Of a DNA stretch of 54,760 bases, positions 52,252 to 54,760 are shown piece after piece. The stretch comes from Sphingobacteriales bacterium (lineage in GTDB: Bacteria > Bacteroidota > Bacteroidia > Chitinophagales > Chitinophagaceae): NCBI GenBank assembly GCA_016200915.1, contig JACQDV010000074.1, forward strand, positions 1 through 54,760. The letters are read 5' to 3'. The notes beneath the pieces were generated by a model. The model made no database searches. It worked only from the letters and a program-made list of their open reading frames with translations, and had not been told where the DNA came from. The position numbers and the translations under genes are program-made. Positions within the stretch are counted from its first letter, which is position 1, and each line of letters opens with the position of its first letter.

Positions 52252-52971
52252 ATGAAAAAGCTATTTTTCTTATTTCTACTGGCAGGATTTACCGCTTCAG
52301 CACAAAAAGTTGTTAACGACGAAAATGCGGAGAAGCGTACTGTTACTTCTTTTCATGCCATTAAAGTAAGTGATGGTATTGACCTGTTTTTATCGCAGGG
52401 TAATGAAGAAGCGGTGGCTGTAAGTGCCAGCGAAGCCAAGTACAGGGCAAGAATTATTACTGTTGTTGAAGATGGAGTATTGAAGATATATTACGATCAT
52501 GAAAACAACTGGATCAATTACAACAGTGATAAGAAGAGACTGAAAGCCTATGTATCTTTTAAAAATTTAGATAATCTGAAAGGAAGTTCCGGTGCTGATA
52601 TTAGTGTGGATGGTACGGTTAATGTTCCCAAGCTTGACATGAAACTTTCCAGTGGTTCATCTTTTACAGGAAAAGTTGATATAAACAATTTAGAAGTAGA
52701 TCAAAGCAGTGGCTCCGGATCAAATTTTACGGGCAAAGCTTCAACGCTTACTGTTGAAACAAGCAGTGGTGCTGTTTTCCGCGGATATGATCTGGCTACT
52801 GATTTTTGTAATGCAAGGGCCAGCAGTGGTGGTTCAGTAAAAGTTACGGTGAATAAAGAATTATCAGCCAAAGCCAGCAGTGGTGGTGGCATCCATTACA
52901 AAGGAAGCGGTGTAATTAAAGATGTGGATACCGGAAGTGGCGGAAGCGTAAGCCGCAGCAAAACAGAATAA
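52252..52971 (+). CDS. Head-GIN (DUF2807) secreted protein, copy 1
   Basis: A 239-aa protein with signal peptide ending TASAQ (residue 18). FHAIKVSDGIDLFLSQGNEE is the typical head-GIN start, and Ser/Gly-rich strand repeats (SSGSSFTGKVDINNLEVDQS, SSGAVFRGYDLATDF, SSGGGIHYKGSG) make a right-handed beta-helix-like stack. Function unknown, perhaps adhesion or envelope structure. The paralogue follows after 28 nt. Confidence 0.88.
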   Translation: MKKLFFLFLLAGFTASAQKVVNDENAEKRTVTSFHAIKVSDGIDLFLSQGNEEAVAVSASEAKYRARIITVVEDGVLKIYYDHENNWINYNSDKKRLKAYVSFKNLDNLKGSSGADISVDGTVNVPKLDMKLSSGSSFTGKVDINNLEVDQSSGSGSNFTGKASTLTVETSSGAVFRGYDLATDFCNARASSGGSVKVTVNKELSAKASSGGGIHYKGSGVIKDVDTGSGGSVSRSKTE

Positions 52972-52999
52972 AACAATTGACCGATTAAAATAACAACTC

Positions 53000-53725
53000 A
53001 TGCGCAAACTATTATTATTAACTGCTCTCTCTCTTACTGCCATTATCACCTATGCACAAAAGAAAGTGTATGATGAAAATGCTGAAGTAAGAATGACCGG
53101 AAAAGACTTTAACGCTATTAAAGTATCCGGTGGTATTGATCTTTATTTAAGCCAGGACAATGAAACTACTGTTGTAGCCAGTGCATCAGAAACGAAATAC
53201 CGGGATCGTATCAAAACAGAAATAACCGATGGCGTTTTAAGAATCTGGTACGATACAGATGGCAATATGTGGAGATGGAATACCGGCAACAAAAAATTAA
53301 AAGTATATGTTGCCTGTAAGAATATTGATAAATTAATTGCTACTGGTGCCAGTGATGTACATATTGAAGGAACACTTAGTGCTAATAACCTGGATATTGA
53401 TTTAAATGGAGCAAGCGATTTAAAAGGAAGGATAGCCGTAAAAGGTAAGTTGAATATTGAGCAAAGCGGAGCCTCTGATGCAAGAGTGGAAGGCAGTGCC
53501 AGTGAGCTTTATGTTAAAGCCAGCGGTGCCAGTGATTTTAAAGGATATGATTTTGAAACACAAACCTGCGAAGCACATGCCAGCGGTGCCAGCGATATTC
53601 AAATTTCTGTAAGCAAGGAATTAAAAGCATATGCCAGTGGCGCCAGTGATATTTACTACAGAGGTAATGCATCTATAACAGATATGCATTCATCCGGCGC
53701 CAGCAGTGTAAAGAAAAGGAGTTGA
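53000..53725 (+). CDS. Head-GIN (DUF2807) secreted protein, copy 2
   Basis: A 241-aa paralogue of the upstream gene; signal peptide ends ITYAQ (residue 20). FNAIKVSGGIDLYLSQDNET and RDRIKTEITDGVLRIWYDTD match copy 1 closely. The repeats read SGASD (for example SGASDFKGYDFETQTCEAHA) instead of SSGG, so the stack residues diverged after duplication. Likely same operon. Confidence 0.88.
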   Translation: MRKLLLLTALSLTAIITYAQKKVYDENAEVRMTGKDFNAIKVSGGIDLYLSQDNETTVVASASETKYRDRIKTEITDGVLRIWYDTDGNMWRWNTGNKKLKVYVACKNIDKLIATGASDVHIEGTLSANNLDIDLNGASDLKGRIAVKGKLNIEQSGASDARVEGSASELYVKASGASDFKGYDFETQTCEAHASGASDIQISVSKELKAYASGASDIYYRGNASITDMHSSGASSVKKRS

Positions 53726-53748
53726 TACTTTAGCTGTCAATAAACACA

Positions 53749-53780
53749 AATGGTCAATGCTTTATGTATTGGCCATTTTT
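53749..53780 (+). terminator. Terminator after the head-GIN genes
   Basis: AATGGTCAAT (53749-53758) pairs with ATTGGCCATT (53768-53777) with one G-U pair, followed by T residues. It also lies at the end of the convergent esterase gene. Confidence 0.8.
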
Positions 53781-54624
53781 ATTTTCCAAAAGCCCATATT
53801 AAGAAATCAGGTAACTGGTGACTCCAGCTTTGTTGATTATGCTCTCCGTTGGGATATTGTTTGAAAGTAATATCTGTTGATGAACAAACTTTTTTAGCGA
53901 TCATTAAGTTAATGAGGTCCTGTGTATCATCAATTACATCAATTACTCCGTCTTTATCACGGTCGCCATTTTCTTCTTTGCCACCGGCATAAAACCAGTA
54001 TTGCAGTTTGGGTTTCTTTCTTGATGATTTTATTTTTTCATACATGATCCGGTTCTCATTATCATCATAGGATGAATCAGCAACATCTTTATCTCTCCAC
54101 CAGAAAGAACCGGAGAATACTCCCACTTTATCAATTTTATTAGGATGATTCCATGCAATATCAAAAGCTGATAATCCACCTAATGAAGAACCTGTTATTG
54201 CTACAGATTTAAATTTTCTTATGGAGACTTTTTTCTTGATAAAGAAATATAATTCATCATCCACAAAAGCATCGTAATAATTAGCTCTGCTTCCACGGTT
54301 TTGATTATCCGGTTTATCGGCCACACCGTACTCCTGTTCACGATCACCGGCATGTACACCTACTACTAATAATGGTTGTATTAATTTCTTTTTCCATAAG
54401 CTATCCAGTATTTCTTTCATGTGTAGTTGCTGAAAGTCCTGCCCGTCATTCATGATTAACAGGTTGAGGTCTTCTTTATCTGAAGGAACAGGTGTATTTA
54501 ATATCGTCAACATCACTTTGTGTTGTAAGTGGCTACTATAAATTTCATCTTCCTGTACTTTAATTTTTTTGCCACAGGAAGCAATTAAAGCAGTTAATAC
54601 AAAAGAGAATAAAATCTTATACAT
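53779..54624 (-). CDS. Putative esterase (alpha/beta hydrolase, Fes/EstD type), lipoprotein
   Basis: A 281-aa lipoprotein with signal MYKILFSFVLTALIASC (Cys17). LNLLIMNDGQDFQ and VVGVHAGDREQEYG are typical of the esterase family; the nucleophile elbow is AITGSSLGGLSAFD (Ser), and the His is probably in QYPNGEHNQQSWSHQLPDF. Substrate unknown; relatives hydrolyse siderophore or sugar esters. The acidic segment DRDKDGVIDVIDD resembles a calcium-binding loop. Confidence 0.85.
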   Translation of the reverse strand: MYKILFSFVLTALIASCGKKIKVQEDEIYSSHLQHKVMLTILNTPVPSDKEDLNLLIMNDGQDFQQLHMKEILDSLWKKKLIQPLLVVGVHAGDREQEYGVADKPDNQNRGSRANYYDAFVDDELYFFIKKKVSIRKFKSVAITGSSLGGLSAFDIAWNHPNKIDKVGVFSGSFWWRDKDVADSSYDDNENRIMYEKIKSSRKKPKLQYWFYAGGKEENGDRDKDGVIDVIDDTQDLINLMIAKKVCSSTDITFKQYPNGEHNQQSWSHQLPDFLIWAFGK

Positions 54625-54760
54625 GTGATGAAATTAATTTATCGAAGTAGGCATTTAAATACTCCAAAAAGAAAGCTAATAATATTAGCAAAATCAATAG
54701 CTTAGCTTTTTAAACCAGTTAAGTTATGTTCAAGGGTACTAACATTTTGGAGTTTGCCAA

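Overview
The window looks like the chromosome of a Bacteroidota bacterium, most likely family Chitinophagaceae or a close relative. The evidence is: promoters of the TTG-N19/20-TAnnTTTG type; A-rich 5' flanks instead of strong Shine-Dalgarno sites; a type IX secretion tail; PorT-like outer-membrane barrels; a TonB receptor behind a TPP riboswitch; head-GIN (DUF2807) adhesin-like proteins; and many short word-like hairpin repeats between genes. No rRNA, tRNA or CRISPR array was seen.

Layout. (a) 1-2270 is accessory: the truncated end of an IS982-like element, a PorT-like barrel gene, and a tight three-gene operon with its own promoter. That operon encodes a HEPN-fold protein, an unrecognised 178-aa protein whose C-terminus resembles an ssrA degron, and a SecB-like chaperone. 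I regard it as the best candidate for an undescribed system, a toxin-antitoxin-chaperone-like module. (b) 2290-15442 is the S10/spc ribosomal-protein operon: rpsJ-rplC-rplD-rplW-rplB-rpsS-rplV-rpsC-rplP-rpmC-rpsQ-rplN-rplX-rplE-rpsN-rpsH-rplF-rplR-rpsE-rpmD-rplO-secY-map. rpsL/rpsG/fusA do not precede it and infA/rpmJ/rpsM/rpsK/rpsD/rpoA/rplQ do not follow it. Many spacers carry complementary short-word repeats, and a structured leader candidate lies between rpsJ and rplC. (c) 15748-20074 holds two flavoproteins, a permuted-papain (YiiX-like) hydrolase and an unknown protein. (d) 20137-24663 is a galactan-degradation pair: a GH53 lipoprotein and a GH2-GH53 fusion. (e) 24792-27071 holds a cyclase-family hydrolase, an acyl-CoA thioesterase, a cytochrome b561-like protein and a VOC protein. 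(f) 27143-32703 is a decayed accessory region: orphan hicA, a twice-frameshifted T9SS cargo gene, a PorT-like gene, a damaged hicB-like gene, two broken copies of the VOC gene, an unknown lipoprotein and a membrane-anchored unknown. (g) 33089-40883 holds ahcY between inverted repeat copies, a GNAT gene, a Tat-exported metallo-beta-lactamase-fold protein, a RES-Xre toxin-antitoxin pair, a YkgJ-like protein and gcvP. (h) 40955-49438 holds a BlaR1/BlaI-like pair with operators, HtrA/DegP, a LuxC-like acyl-CoA reductase divergent from a ferredoxin, a SnoaL-like lipoprotein, ddl with a PASTA protein, and a rhodanese. (i) 49540-54624 holds a TPP-riboswitch TonB receptor, tandem head-GIN proteins and an esterase.

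How the genes work together. The core is ribosome synthesis with SecY and methionine aminopeptidase, so translation, membrane insertion and N-terminal processing are linked. ahcY and gcvP belong to one-carbon metabolism. The GH53 and GH2-GH53 enzymes together should release galactose from beta-1,4-galactan. ddl and the PASTA protein point to cell-wall synthesis. Three toxin-antitoxin-like loci (HEPN module, hic remnants, RES-Xre) and the IS end mark the plastic parts. Function calls rest on reading motifs by eye; no database search was possible.
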